From Ensifer adhaerens (GTDB lineage Bacteria > Pseudomonadota > Alphaproteobacteria > Rhizobiales > Rhizobiaceae): a DNA stretch of 64,000 bases. Each line of letters begins with the position of its first letter. Positions within the stretch are counted from its first letter, which is position 1. A model generated the notes under the pieces. The model worked only from the letters and a program-made list of their open reading frames with translations, did no database searches and had not been told where the DNA came from. Position numbers and translations under genes: made by a program. Location of the stretch: contig NZ_PNFP01000004.1 in NCBI RefSeq assembly GCF_002940685.1, positions 186,001 to 250,000 of the forward strand. The letters are read 5' to 3'. Positions 1 through 8,272 of this stretch are shown here, piece by piece.

Positions 1-1
1 T

Positions 2-352
2 ACGCGCAACGACCTGACGGCACGGCTTGCCGTCGTGCCCCTCATCCTCGAAGCACGCGGTCTGGACGTGACGCCGGCGCTTCAGGCCAAGATGCGCGAA
101 ACCGGCGACTTCGAGAGCGCGGCCGTGCTCGATGTCATCTACGAGGATGAGAAGGGCCACGTCGCCGTTGGTGCCAAATGGTTCCGCTTTCTGTGCGCCC
201 GCGAGAAGAAGGATCCGGCGGCGACCTTCCAGGCGCTGGTGCGCGCCAATTTCCGCGGTCCGCTTAAGGCGCCGTTCAACGACATCGCCCGGGCGGAGGC
301 CGGCCTGACGCCGTCCTTCTACCGCTCGATGACCGCGTCGACCAACCGCTAG
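2..352 (+). CDS. DUF455 family ferritin-like protein, C-terminal part
   Basis: This is the 3' part of a gene whose start lies before the window; the frame is open from base 2 to a TAG stop at 350-352. The visible 116 residues contain an R-N-D-L-T-A-R-L stretch followed by LEARGLDVTP, which I recognise as the conserved end of the DUF455 (COG2833) ferritin-like family. The family has a four-helix, probably metal-binding, fold with no firmly established reaction. The protein ends in a basic tail. The GTG at base 35 is internal to the longer protein, not a true start. Family assignment is from memory of the motif; function is unknown. Confidence 0.75.
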   Translation, partial: TRNDLTARLAVVPLILEARGLDVTPALQAKMRETGDFESAAVLDVIYEDEKGHVAVGAKWFRFLCAREKKDPAATFQALVRANFRGPLKAPFNDIARAEAGLTPSFYRSMTASTNR

Positions 353-457
353 GCCGATATCACCTTCCCGCAATGATCCTTACCGATTGTTAACCCTAAC
401 GAAGTGTAATGATCCGCAGGTGATGCGAGGCAACGCGCACATGGCGGGAGAGAACGG

Positions 458-1792
458 GTGTCTGGACATCAGGCAAATCGTGCCTTTGGAAAACGCAAAG
501 AGAATCATGTTCTGATCCTCGCCAGTGGCGACAAGGTCCGGCACATGACCGTGCGCCCCTGGATGGCGGCGCTCGCCGTCTCCTTCGCCGGCGTCTGCAG
601 CATCGGCTATCTTGCCGCCACCTCCTATCTGGTTCTGCGCGACGACCTCATCGGCGGCACGATTGCCCGCCAGGCCCGCATGCAGCATGAGTACGAGGAT
701 CGGATCACGGCGCTGCGGGCGCAGGTTGACCGGGTCACCAGCCGGCAATTGCTCGACCAGCAGGTGGTCGAGGAGAAGGTCGAGAAGTTGTTGCGCCAGC
801 AGATGGCGCTGACATCGCGCAACGGCAAGCTCGGCGCCCTGGTCGAAAGGGCGGAGAATTCCGGCGTGACGACGGCAACCGACGCGCCTGCCGCCATCGA
901 ACCGCTTGCCTATGAAAAACGCGCCGATGCGAGCAGCAGCGGCAGTGTGAAGGCAATCGAGAAGCTGATGGGACTGAACGTTGCGCCGGTCAGTGCTGCG
1001 ACTGTCCCCGCCCTCGCCTACGCCGCGCCTTCTGTCGGCGAATCAAGTTCCGACCGCGCCGACCGGATTTTTTCCAAGGTCACGCTTTCGCTGAAGGATG
1101 TCGAGCGCGAGCAGATGGCGCGCGTCCAGCGGCTGACGGACGGTGCCGCCAGGACGTCGGACGCGATTCGCTCGATCGTCGGGCGCACCGGAGTCGATCT
1201 GCCCGTCGACGACGTTGCGGCGATGATCCCGGCCAGCGAAACATCCGGCTCGGCCGATACGGCGATTGGCGGTCCGTTCGTCGAGCCTGCGAGCAATGAC
1301 GATTTCGGCCGCTCGCTTGCAGCGCTTGATACCGCGCTCATCGAACTCGACCGCACGCGTGCGCAGGCGCGCAAGCTTCCATTCGGCAATCCCTCGCCGG
1401 CCAGCGACATAACCAGCGATTTCGGCAATCGGCTTGATCCGTTTCTCGGCCGCCTGGCACTCCACGCCGGCATCGATTTTCGCGCAACGATCGGTACGCG
1501 TATCCGCTCGGCAGCGCCCGGCACGGTTACCAATGCTGGGTTGACAGGGGGCTACGGAAACATGGTCGAGATCGACCACGGCAATGGCGTCTCCACCCGT
1601 TATGCCCACCTTTCCACCGTGCTGGTAAAGGCCGGCGACCAGGTGAAGGCGGGCGAAGTCATCGCCAAGTCCGGCAACACGGGGCGCTCCACCGGACCGC
1701 ACCTGCACTACGAAATCCGGCTGAACGGCGAGGCCGTGGACCCCATGCGGTTTCTGGACGCCAGCACCAAGCTTGCGGGCTATATGAACTGA
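458..1792 (+). CDS. M23 family metallopeptidase (LytM-like)
   Basis: A probable cell-envelope endopeptidase or amidase-regulating protein of 444 residues. The C-terminal ~110 residues form a peptidase M23 (LytM) domain with zinc-ligand motifs H336-A-G-I-D340 and H415-L-H417-Y-E, so it looks catalytically intact. Residues ~30-55 form a single hydrophobic segment (membrane anchor), followed by a coiled-coil-like stretch (~75-130) and a long linker. Such anchored coiled-coil M23 proteins act on peptidoglycan or activate amidases at division. The GTG start at 458 has a purine-rich GGGAGA element just upstream. The gene stands alone between the DUF455 gene and the helicase. The division role is inference. 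Confidence 0.85.
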   Translation: MSGHQANRAFGKRKENHVLILASGDKVRHMTVRPWMAALAVSFAGVCSIGYLAATSYLVLRDDLIGGTIARQARMQHEYEDRITALRAQVDRVTSRQLLDQQVVEEKVEKLLRQQMALTSRNGKLGALVERAENSGVTTATDAPAAIEPLAYEKRADASSSGSVKAIEKLMGLNVAPVSAATVPALAYAAPSVGESSSDRADRIFSKVTLSLKDVEREQMARVQRLTDGAARTSDAIRSIVGRTGVDLPVDDVAAMIPASETSGSADTAIGGPFVEPASNDDFGRSLAALDTALIELDRTRAQARKLPFGNPSPASDITSDFGNRLDPFLGRLALHAGIDFRATIGTRIRSAAPGTVTNAGLTGGYGNMVEIDHGNGVSTRYAHLSTVLVKAGDQVKAGEVIAKSGNTGRSTGPHLHYEIRLNGEAVDPMRFLDASTKLAGYMN

Positions 1793-1977
1793 CGCCGACG
1801 CGCGGTTCCGCTTGACAAGAAATGCGACAGATTCGCCACTATTTACCTTTTACTGCTTCAACGTGCTGGATTTCTTGACTTTCAGCGGCGTTCAGCTTAA
1901 GAGCGCGGCCACGTGCTCGTGCGTTTTCCATTGATCGATCAGTGTTCTATTGAACCGGAACGGAAACAGATTTCCCT

Positions 1978-3486
1978 TTGACCAATTTTGCTGACCTTGG
2001 CCTGAGCCAAAAAGTTCTCTCCGCTGTCACCGATGCGGGCTACACAACCCCGACCCCGATCCAGGCTGGCGCCATCCCGCCGGCGCTGCAGCGTCGCGAC
2101 ATCCTGGGCATCGCCCAGACGGGTACGGGCAAGACGGCTTCGTTCGTGCTGCCGATGCTGACGCTGCTCGAAAAGGGCCGCGCTCGCGCTCGCATGCCGC
2201 GCACCCTCATCCTGGAGCCGACGCGCGAACTCGCTGCACAGGTCGCGGAGAACTTCGACAAGTACGGCAAGAACCACAAGCTCAACATCGCGCTTCTGAT
2301 CGGCGGCGTGTCCTTCGACGAGCAGGATCGCAAGCTCGAGCGTGGCGCAGACGTGCTGATCTGCACGCCCGGCCGCCTGCTCGATCATTTCGAGCGCGGC
2401 AAGCTTCTGATGAGCGGCGTCGAGATCCTGGTCATCGACGAAGCCGACCGTATGCTCGACATGGGCTTCATTCCCGATATCGAGCGTATCGCCAAGCTGA
2501 TCCCGTTCACGCGCCAGACGCTGTTCTTCTCGGCGACGATGCCGCCGGAAATCCAGAAGCTTGCCGACCGCTTCCTGCAGAACCCGGAGCGCGTCGAAGT
2601 CGCCCGCCCGGCTTCCACGGCGCAGACGGTGACGCAGCGCTTCGTCGCAGCACATGCCAAGGATTACGAGAAGCGCGCGGTACTGCGTGATCTGATTCGT
2701 GCCCAGGACGAACTGAAGAACGCGATCATCTTCTGCAATCGCAAGAAGGATGTCGCCGACCTCTTCCGTTCGCTCGACCGCCACGGCTTCTCCGTCGGCG
2801 CACTCCATGGCGACATGGACCAGCGGTCGCGCATGACGATGCTGGCCAACTTCAAGGATGGCAACATCAAGCTGCTCGTCGCCTCCGACGTTGCGGCCCG
2901 CGGCCTTGATATCCCTGATGTCAGCCACGTCTTCAACTTCGACGTTCCGATCCACGCGGAAGATTACGTCCACCGCATCGGCCGTACCGGCCGTGCCGGC
3001 CGCTCGGGCGCGTCCTTCACGCTGGTGACCAAGCGCGACACGAAATTCTCCGACGCCATCGAAAAGCTGATCGGCCAGAAGGTCGAATGGCTGAACGGCG
3101 ATCTTTCCAATCTGCCTGAGCCGATGGAAAGCCACGACACCGGCCGCCGTGAACGCGGTCGTGATGGCCGCAAGGACCGGAAAAAAGATGGGGATCGCGG
3201 TTCCAAGGGCCGTTCCGATCATAAATCCGATACCGTGCGCGCCGATAGTGAGGCCGAAATTGAAACAGTCGTGGAAAGGGCGGAATCGGTGAAACCGGCA
3301 CGCAGCGCAGAGAACAAGCAGGCACAGAACAACCGCGGCGATCGTCCGGTGCGTGCATCGAACCCTGCCAACGACGACAATCGCGACCGCCGCAACCGTC
3401 ACCGCCGCGACTATGACGATGGCCCGACGCCCGTTGGCTTCGGCGACGAAATCCCCGCCTTCATGCTGATTGCCGGCAAGGCCTGA
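1978..3486 (+). CDS. rhlE: DEAD-box ATP-dependent RNA helicase, RhlE-like
   Basis: ATP-dependent RNA helicase of 502 residues that remodels RNA or RNP. All superfamily II motifs are present in order: Q motif, motif I AQTGTGKT, PTRELAAQ (Ia), TPGR (Ib), DEAD (II), SAT (III), ARGLDIP (V) and HRIGRTGR (VI). After ~380 residues of core there is a long charged K/R/D-rich tail, typical of RhlE-type proteins in alphaproteobacteria and probably an RNA-binding extension. The start is a TTG at 1978; no in-frame ATG fits better. The stop is only 8 bases before the Nudix gene, so the two are probably co-transcribed. The RhlE label rests on architecture, not on alignment. Confidence 0.9.
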   Translation: MTNFADLGLSQKVLSAVTDAGYTTPTPIQAGAIPPALQRRDILGIAQTGTGKTASFVLPMLTLLEKGRARARMPRTLILEPTRELAAQVAENFDKYGKNHKLNIALLIGGVSFDEQDRKLERGADVLICTPGRLLDHFERGKLLMSGVEILVIDEADRMLDMGFIPDIERIAKLIPFTRQTLFFSATMPPEIQKLADRFLQNPERVEVARPASTAQTVTQRFVAAHAKDYEKRAVLRDLIRAQDELKNAIIFCNRKKDVADLFRSLDRHGFSVGALHGDMDQRSRMTMLANFKDGNIKLLVASDVAARGLDIPDVSHVFNFDVPIHAEDYVHRIGRTGRAGRSGASFTLVTKRDTKFSDAIEKLIGQKVEWLNGDLSNLPEPMESHDTGRRERGRDGRKDRKKDGDRGSKGRSDHKSDTVRADSEAEIETVVERAESVKPARSAENKQAQNNRGDRPVRASNPANDDNRDRRNRHRRDYDDGPTPVGFGDEIPAFMLIAGKA

Positions 3487-3494
3487 TCGCGACC

Positions 3495-3926
3495 ATGGGT
3501 CTGCCGGGAATCGATTTTCCGGGCCTTGGCTGCGGACTTGTCATCGTGCGCGATGGCAAGATCCTGCTCTACAGGCGCGTCAACGCGCCTGAGGCCGGAC
3601 ATTGGAACATCGTCGGTGGCAAGGTCGACCACATGGAACGTTCGCAGGCTGCGGCCTGCCGCGAGGCCGAAGAAGAATCCGGCCTCAAGATTGGCTCCAC
3701 CGAATTTCTCTGTCTCAGCGAACAGGTGATCGACGCCGATCGGCAGCACTGGATCTCGATGATCTACGTGACCCGGGATTTCTCGGGCGAACCTCAGCTC
3801 ACCGAACCGGAGAAACTGTCCGAATTCGGCTGGTTCGATCTCGATGCTCTGCCCGAGCCGCTCTCGCGTTTTTCCGCCGATGCTGTCGAAGCGTTGCGCA
3901 AACAGGAGCAGAGCGTCGCGGCGTAA
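3495..3926 (+). CDS. Nudix hydrolase
   Basis: A 143-residue Nudix-fold pyrophosphohydrolase. The Nudix box is complete: G42, E48, R56-E57, E60-E61, G63, matching GX5EX7REUXEEXGU, so metal-dependent hydrolysis of a nucleoside-diphosphate-linked substrate is expected. The substrate cannot be read from sequence. It follows the helicase after 8 bases and precedes a convincing terminator at 3995-4027, so helicase and Nudix form a two-gene unit. A role in RNA or nucleotide housekeeping alongside the helicase is inference. Confidence 0.88.
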   Translation: MGLPGIDFPGLGCGLVIVRDGKILLYRRVNAPEAGHWNIVGGKVDHMERSQAAACREAEEESGLKIGSTEFLCLSEQVIDADRQHWISMIYVTRDFSGEPQLTEPEKLSEFGWFDLDALPEPLSRFSADAVEALRKQEQSVAA

Positions 3927-3994
3927 CCGCGCCCCAGGCGCGCCTCGCTAGGCCTGTTGCCCGCCGCAATCGCGATCACTTTGCTCGCTCGACC

Positions 3995-4027
3995 AGCCGG
4001 ACTGCATTGGCAGGTCCGGCTTATTTT
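3995..4027 (+). terminator. Rho-independent terminator after the Nudix gene
   Basis: An 8-bp perfect stem, AGCCGGAC (3995-4002) with GTCCGGCT (4014-4021), is followed by TATTTTC. It lies between the convergent Nudix and TfoX-like genes and touches the TfoX-like stop codon. Confidence 0.7.
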
Positions 4028-4338
4028 CTTGAGCGTAGCGCCGCCTCATAGGCAAGCCGTACCCAGCGGGCCATTTCGTCGGGGTCATCGAAGGCATCTT
4101 CCGGAATGCTCCAGTAGGGCATCTTCACCGGCTTGCCCTTTCCGTCATAGGCCCATTGCCTCGATCCTGCCGCCTCGAACTCCGGCGCCGTCTGTTCGTC
4201 GCCCTTCAGCAGGATTTCGCCGTCAACTTCGAGCGCGAAGATCACGCCCTGGCAATAGATGCCCTTGCCGCCGAACATCCGCTTGATCGTGACCGGCCCG
4301 AGCGTTTCGAACATTTCCTCGATCGCAACATTGTCCAC
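4021..4338 (-). CDS. TfoX/Sxy family protein, N-terminal domain only
   Basis: A 105-residue protein matching the TfoX N-terminal domain: an early M-F-G-G-K-G-I-Y motif, then a compact alpha/beta domain ending in a helical W-V-R-L-A-Y segment. The C-terminal TfoX domain of E. coli Sxy is absent; stand-alone N-domains are common and their role is unknown. The start is GTG at 4338, one base after the TAG of the upstream molybdenum-cofactor fusion gene, so it is probably translationally coupled as the last gene of the MoxR-VWA-XdhC operon. Whether it takes part in that pathway is unknown. Confidence 0.8.
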   Translation of the reverse strand: MDNVAIEEMFETLGPVTIKRMFGGKGIYCQGVIFALEVDGEILLKGDEQTAPEFEAAGSRQWAYDGKGKPVKMPYWSIPEDAFDDPDEMARWVRLAYEAALRSRK

Positions 4339-4339
4339 G

Positions 4340-5956
4340 CTATTTCTCCAGAATTCCGCCGGCGGCGATGATCTGTTCCGGCGTGTCGAGGTCGAGACGT
4401 GCCTGAGCCCCCAGTTCGACGTCGATCACCGGCAGCCCGCTCTTTTCAATGATGTGCCTTGCACCAACGTCGCCAACCAACTGCCGGATCGCCGAAAACG
4501 TCTGCCGCGGCAGGACGACGGGATTGCCGCGCTGGCCGCCCGCGGTCGCGCGGACGATCGAGCGTCCGCCTTCGCCGACAAAACATTCAATCAGCCGGCG
4601 CAGGTCGTCGCCGCTAATGCCGGGCATGTCGGCGAGCATCACCAGCATGCCGGCCGCGCGCCCGCTAATCGCCGAAAGCCCCGCCGTCAGGGAAGACGCC
4701 ATGCCCGAGATGTAGTCGGGGTTGGAGACGAAGGTCACTGGCAGCCCTTCCAGCGCGCCACGGATATCGACTTCGCGATGGCCGGTCACGACGCTGACCT
4801 TGCCCGGCGCAGCCGCGAGTGCGGCTTCGACGCTGCGGCGCACGAGTGGCACCCCATCGAAGGTCGCGAGAAGCTTGTGCCCTCCGTCAGCGCCCATCCG
4901 GCTCGCCTGGCCGGCGGCAAGAACGACGACCGCGACCGCCTCGGACTGCAACTGCGTTGCCGGTTCGCGGGGTTGCGGACGGGTCGGAATTTCGCTCAGC
5001 AAGCCGCCGACGCCGAGCCCCGTAATGTCGTCGAAGCTCGGCCATTCGCCGGCAAGGATGCGGTCGAGTATCCAGTCGAAGCCGTTCTCGCGCGGGCTGC
5101 GGGCGCAGCCGGGCGCGCCGACGACGGGCGTTTCGCCGACACGTCCGAGAACGAGAAGATTGCCCGGATCGACAGGCATGCCGACGTGATCGACGGCACC
5201 GCCGGCCCGCCGGATCGCGGCCGGAATGACATCGTCGGGATCGGCGACGGCGGAGGCGCCGAAGACCACCAGCAGGTCATGATCCGGCAGCAAATCGTCG
5301 ATTGCCGCAGCGACCGCGCTTTCTGTGTGGGCGACGCGCCGCTCGGTCAGAAGCTCGCTTCCCGATTGCCTGAGGCGGGCCGCCAGGATGGTTTTGGTCT
5401 TGTCCATGACCTGCGGCTTCAAGGTTGGCAACTGAGTTGCTATAAGCGCCGCGCGCCGCGCGGCAAAGGGCTTGACTTCAAAGGCAGCGTGGCTCTGAAG
5501 CAGCGTCTGCGCTTCCTCGACGAAGTGGCCCGCCACCGCAAGCGGGATGATCTTGATCGTCGCGACCATGTCGCCGGGCTGCACGGGCACATGGTCGGCA
5601 AGGCAGGCGAGCGTGATTGCCGGATCGATGCGGTTCAAGCGATCGACGGTCTCGCGTGTCGCGACGAAGAGGCCGGCGACCCGCGAATAGACGTTCACCC
5701 GCCCGGTTGCTGCCCCGGAGAAACGCAGGTGATCGGGTGCGATTGCCGCTGCAATCAGCCTTGCCGCCTCGTCTTCCATGAGATCGCCAGGGTCGAGGCG
5801 CGCGACGACGACCTCCAGCGTGCCGCAGGCGATCAAGGCGGCGATATCGGCGGGCGAAAGCCGGTGGCCCTTTGGCAGCCGGGTTTCATCCATCTTGACC
5901 GCATGCGCCAGAATGGCTCCGTTCGCCTCACCTGTCTTGATGGAGCCGAACCTCAC
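4340..5956 (-). CDS. Molybdopterin-binding / MobA-like nucleotidyltransferase fusion
   Basis: A 538-residue two-domain protein. Residues ~1-335 resemble the MoeA/MogA-type molybdopterin-binding fold, including a D-H-D-L-L-V-V-F-G-A-S segment. Residues ~345-538 are a MobA/MocA-like nucleotidyltransferase with LAAGQASRMG, a downstream lysine, VMLADMPG and LDTPEQ motifs. MocA-type enzymes transfer CMP to molybdopterin, giving the cofactor of xanthine dehydrogenase and CO dehydrogenase-type hydroxylases, so this fusion probably matures and cytidylates the cofactor. Its ATG overlaps the TGA of the upstream XdhC-like gene (5953-5956), indicating coupling. The exact reaction is inference from the family. 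Confidence 0.85.
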   Translation of the reverse strand: MRFGSIKTGEANGAILAHAVKMDETRLPKGHRLSPADIAALIACGTLEVVVARLDPGDLMEDEAARLIAAAIAPDHLRFSGAATGRVNVYSRVAGLFVATRETVDRLNRIDPAITLACLADHVPVQPGDMVATIKIIPLAVAGHFVEEAQTLLQSHAAFEVKPFAARRAALIATQLPTLKPQVMDKTKTILAARLRQSGSELLTERRVAHTESAVAAAIDDLLPDHDLLVVFGASAVADPDDVIPAAIRRAGGAVDHVGMPVDPGNLLVLGRVGETPVVGAPGCARSPRENGFDWILDRILAGEWPSFDDITGLGVGGLLSEIPTRPQPREPATQLQSEAVAVVVLAAGQASRMGADGGHKLLATFDGVPLVRRSVEAALAAAPGKVSVVTGHREVDIRGALEGLPVTFVSNPDYISGMASSLTAGLSAISGRAAGMLVMLADMPGISGDDLRRLIECFVGEGGRSIVRATAGGQRGNPVVLPRQTFSAIRQLVGDVGARHIIEKSGLPVIDVELGAQARLDLDTPEQIIAAGGILEK

Positions 5957-6657
5957 GCGATCGCTCCCTGGATCTGGCCGGTATCGCGGCGCCGAAGCGC
6001 CTCGATGATCTCGGCGAGGATCGCAACGGCGATCTCTGCGGGGCTCGCCGCACCGATGTCGAGCCCGATCGGCGCACGGATGCGGGCGATCTCGGCATCG
6101 GAAACACCGGCCTGCCGCAACCGCTCGACCCGCGTCGCATGGGTTTTCCGGCTGCCGAGCGCGCCAACATAGAAGCAGCCGGCCGCAAGGGCGGCACGGA
6201 TCGGTCCGTCGTCGATCTTCGGGTCATGGGTGACGGCGACGAGCGCAGTGAAGCGGTCGAGCGGCCTCTCCTTCAACGCATCCTCCGGCCACTCGGCGAT
6301 GAGTTCGACCTCGGCGAAGCGCTCCGGCGTTGCGAAGGCTGTGCGTGGATCGATGATCGTCATGTCGAAGCCGGCGACGGGGGCCATCCTGGCGAGCGCC
6401 TGCGAGATATGCACGGCGCCGATGACGAGGATCCGTGGCGGCGGCACGTAGACATTGAGGAAGAAGGCGCCCTGCTCCGTCTCCACTATACCGGCTCTGC
6501 CGGACTGGAGGGCGCTGGTGACGGCAAGGCGCCAGGGCTCGGGACAGTCGTCACCTTCGAGATGCACGCGGACGCCGCCCGTGAGATCGCTGATCGTGAC
6601 GGCGGCGCGTCGGGCCGCGCGCGCACGGTTGAGTGTTTCGAGGATCGTCCGTTCCAT
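5953..6657 (-). CDS. XdhC-like protein, Rossmann-domain half
   Basis: A 234-residue protein corresponding to the C-terminal Rossmann part of XdhC/CoxF-type chaperones. Residues ~75-110 carry the beta-alpha-beta start (ILVIGAVHISQALA) and an IIDPR motif; later VAVTHDPKIDD, GALGSRKT and PIGLDIGAASPAEIA are typical of the family. XdhC binds molybdenum cofactor and assists sulfuration and insertion into xanthine dehydrogenase. The N-terminal XdhC_CoxI domain is encoded separately just upstream, with TGA and ATG separated by two bases, and the downstream MobA-like gene overlaps by ATGA. Confidence 0.87.
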   Translation of the reverse strand: MERTILETLNRARAARRAAVTISDLTGGVRVHLEGDDCPEPWRLAVTSALQSGRAGIVETEQGAFFLNVYVPPPRILVIGAVHISQALARMAPVAGFDMTIIDPRTAFATPERFAEVELIAEWPEDALKERPLDRFTALVAVTHDPKIDDGPIRAALAAGCFYVGALGSRKTHATRVERLRQAGVSDAEIARIRAPIGLDIGAASPAEIAVAILAEIIEALRRRDTGQIQGAIA

Positions 6658-6659
6658 CG

Positions 6660-6992
6660 TCAGCCGTCGACCCTTTCCACGAGGACCCGGATTCTGCCGC
6701 CGCAGGAAAGACCGACGCGCCAGGCGGTCTCATCCGCAACGCCGAAATCGAGTATTTTCGCGGCACCTGAAGCGATGACGTCGGCCGCTTCGGTAATGAC
6801 CGCGCCTTCGACGCAGCCGCCGGAAACCGAGCCCTGGAAATTGCCGTTGCCGTCGATGACCAGATGGCTGCCGACGGGACGCGGCGCCGAACCCCAGGTC
6901 TCGATCACCGTTGCGATCGCCACCCGGCGTCCCTCCTTCAGCCAGGCTTCGGCGATCTCGAGCGGATCGAGAACATTTGCAGCTTCCAGCAT
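6660..6992 (-). CDS. XdhC/CoxI-like protein, N-terminal domain
   Basis: A 110-residue stand-alone XdhC_CoxI domain with the family signature T-W-G-S-A-P-R-P-V-G-S and GSVSGGCVEGAV, whose cysteine is conserved in XdhC. It is expected to work with the adjacent Rossmann half to handle molybdenum cofactor. The frame could start at a GTG at 7019, overlapping the upstream VWA gene as GTGA, but the ATG at 6992 is preceded by a strong GGGAGG seven bases away, so I chose it. It lies within the tightly packed MoxR-VWA-XdhC operon. Confidence 0.85.
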   Translation of the reverse strand: MLEAANVLDPLEIAEAWLKEGRRVAIATVIETWGSAPRPVGSHLVIDGNGNFQGSVSGGCVEGAVITEAADVIASGAAKILDFGVADETAWRVGLSCGGRIRVLVERVDG

Positions 6993-7015
6993 GTTGCCAC
7001 CTCCCGCCGGACCGG

Positions 7016-8272
7016 TCACCGTGATCCAAGGAACCGTCGCGGGTCAGCCCGCCGGGAGCCCAGCCCGGAAAGCGCCTTCACCAGTTCCCCAATCGATTCA
7101 AGATTGTGTACGGCCCGGAATTCGTCAACATGCGGCAGCATCGCCCGCACGCCGCGCGCCCGCGCCTCGAAGCCGTCGAAACGCAGCAGCGGATTGAGCC
7201 AGATCAGCCGTCGACAGGACCGGTGCAGCCGGTCGATCTCGGTTTCGAGATCGCCGACGTCGTCGCGCTCAAGCCCGTCGGTGATCAAAAGCACGATGGC
7301 GCCCTGCCCGAGCACGCGTCGCGACCAGCGCCGGTTGAACTCATGCAGGGTTTCGCCGATCCGCGTGCCGCCGGACCAGTCCTTGACTGCGGCCACGCAG
7401 TCGTCGATCGCCGCATCCGGGTCGCGATTGCGCAAATGGCGCGAAACGTTGGTCAGCCGGGTTCCGAACAGGAAAGTGTGGACGCGCCGTCGCTCCTCGG
7501 TCAGCGCATGCAGGAAATGCAGGAAGATCCGGGTGTACTGGCTCATCGAACCGGAGATATCGGCGAGCACCACGATCGGCGGATGGACCACGCGTCGCTC
7601 GCGGAACCGCGGCAGGATCAGTTCCCCGCCGAAGCGCATGGCGTCGCGCATGGTGGCGCGCGGATCGATACGGATCTGCCGCTTCGAAGGGCGGAAGCGC
7701 CGTGTGACGACGCGGTCCATCGGCAGCGTCAGGGCCGAGAGCGCGCGCTTGGCTTCGGCAAGCTCGGCAGCGCTCATCTGCGCGAAATCGGCTCGGCGCA
7801 ACAGCTCGCGACCGGAGACCGTGAAACGTGCGTCGACTTCGATTTCCGGCTCGTCGCGCGCAGGCCGTTCCGCCTCATGCCCGGACAGCAGCGCGTCGCT
7901 GACGCGGGTCTCGCCGGCCCGTCGCTGTTGGCGTTCGCTGTCGCGCTCCGGCGCCAGCGGCGACATCATCGCGATCATCTTTTCGACGAGCCCGCGTGAG
8001 CGCCAGAACAACCGGAAAGCTTCGTCGAACACCGGCTGGTCCTCGTGGCGTTTGACGAAGACGCATTGCAGCGCGGCATAGAACGCGTCCCGCCCGCCGA
8101 TCCCGATCAGCGCCACTGCATCGATGGCGTCGGCGATGGCCCCGGGACCGATCTTGATGCCGGCGCGCCGGAGCGCGCGCGCGAAGAAGACGATATTGTC
8201 GGCAAGCCGTCCGTCGCTTGCCGCGATTGGCGGGGGAACATCGTTCCGGTGCTGTTCCCGTGTCTCCATCAT
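7016..8272 (-). CDS. VWA domain-containing CoxE-like protein
   Basis: A 418-residue CoxE-type protein. The C-terminal half (~230-400) is a von Willebrand factor A domain with a complete MIDAS start D238-I-S240-G-S242, so metal-dependent protein binding is expected. The N-terminal half is the helical VWA_CoxE region. In carboxydotrophs CoxE works with the AAA ATPase CoxD to assemble the Mo-Cu site of CO dehydrogenase. Here its start overlaps the stop of the MoxR ATPase (ATGA at 8269-8274), supporting a two-protein chaperone. No CO dehydrogenase structural genes are visible. Confidence 0.88.
   Translation of the reverse strand: MMETREQHRNDVPPPIAASDGRLADNIVFFARALRRAGIKIGPGAIADAIDAVALIGIGGRDAFYAALQCVFVKRHEDQPVFDEAFRLFWRSRGLVEKMIAMMSPLAPERDSERQQRRAGETRVSDALLSGHEAERPARDEPEIEVDARFTVSGRELLRRADFAQMSAAELAEAKRALSALTLPMDRVVTRRFRPSKRQIRIDPRATMRDAMRFGGELILPRFRERRVVHPPIVVLADISGSMSQYTRIFLHFLHALTEERRRVHTFLFGTRLTNVSRHLRNRDPDAAIDDCVAAVKDWSGGTRIGETLHEFNRRWSRRVLGQGAIVLLITDGLERDDVGDLETEIDRLHRSCRRLIWLNPLLRFDGFEARARGVRAMLPHVDEFRAVHNLESIGELVKALSGLGSRRADPRRFLGSR

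Noticed and set aside
1812-1844. TTGACA at 1812-1817 as a promoter for the helicase gene
   Set aside because: The best -10-like sequence (CTATTT or CACTAT) is 19-22 bases away, too far for the usual 17-base spacing.
1939-3402. Long antisense open frame opposite the DEAD-box helicase
   Set aside because: It has no recognisable domain; it is the shadow of a strongly conserved helicase in high-GC DNA.
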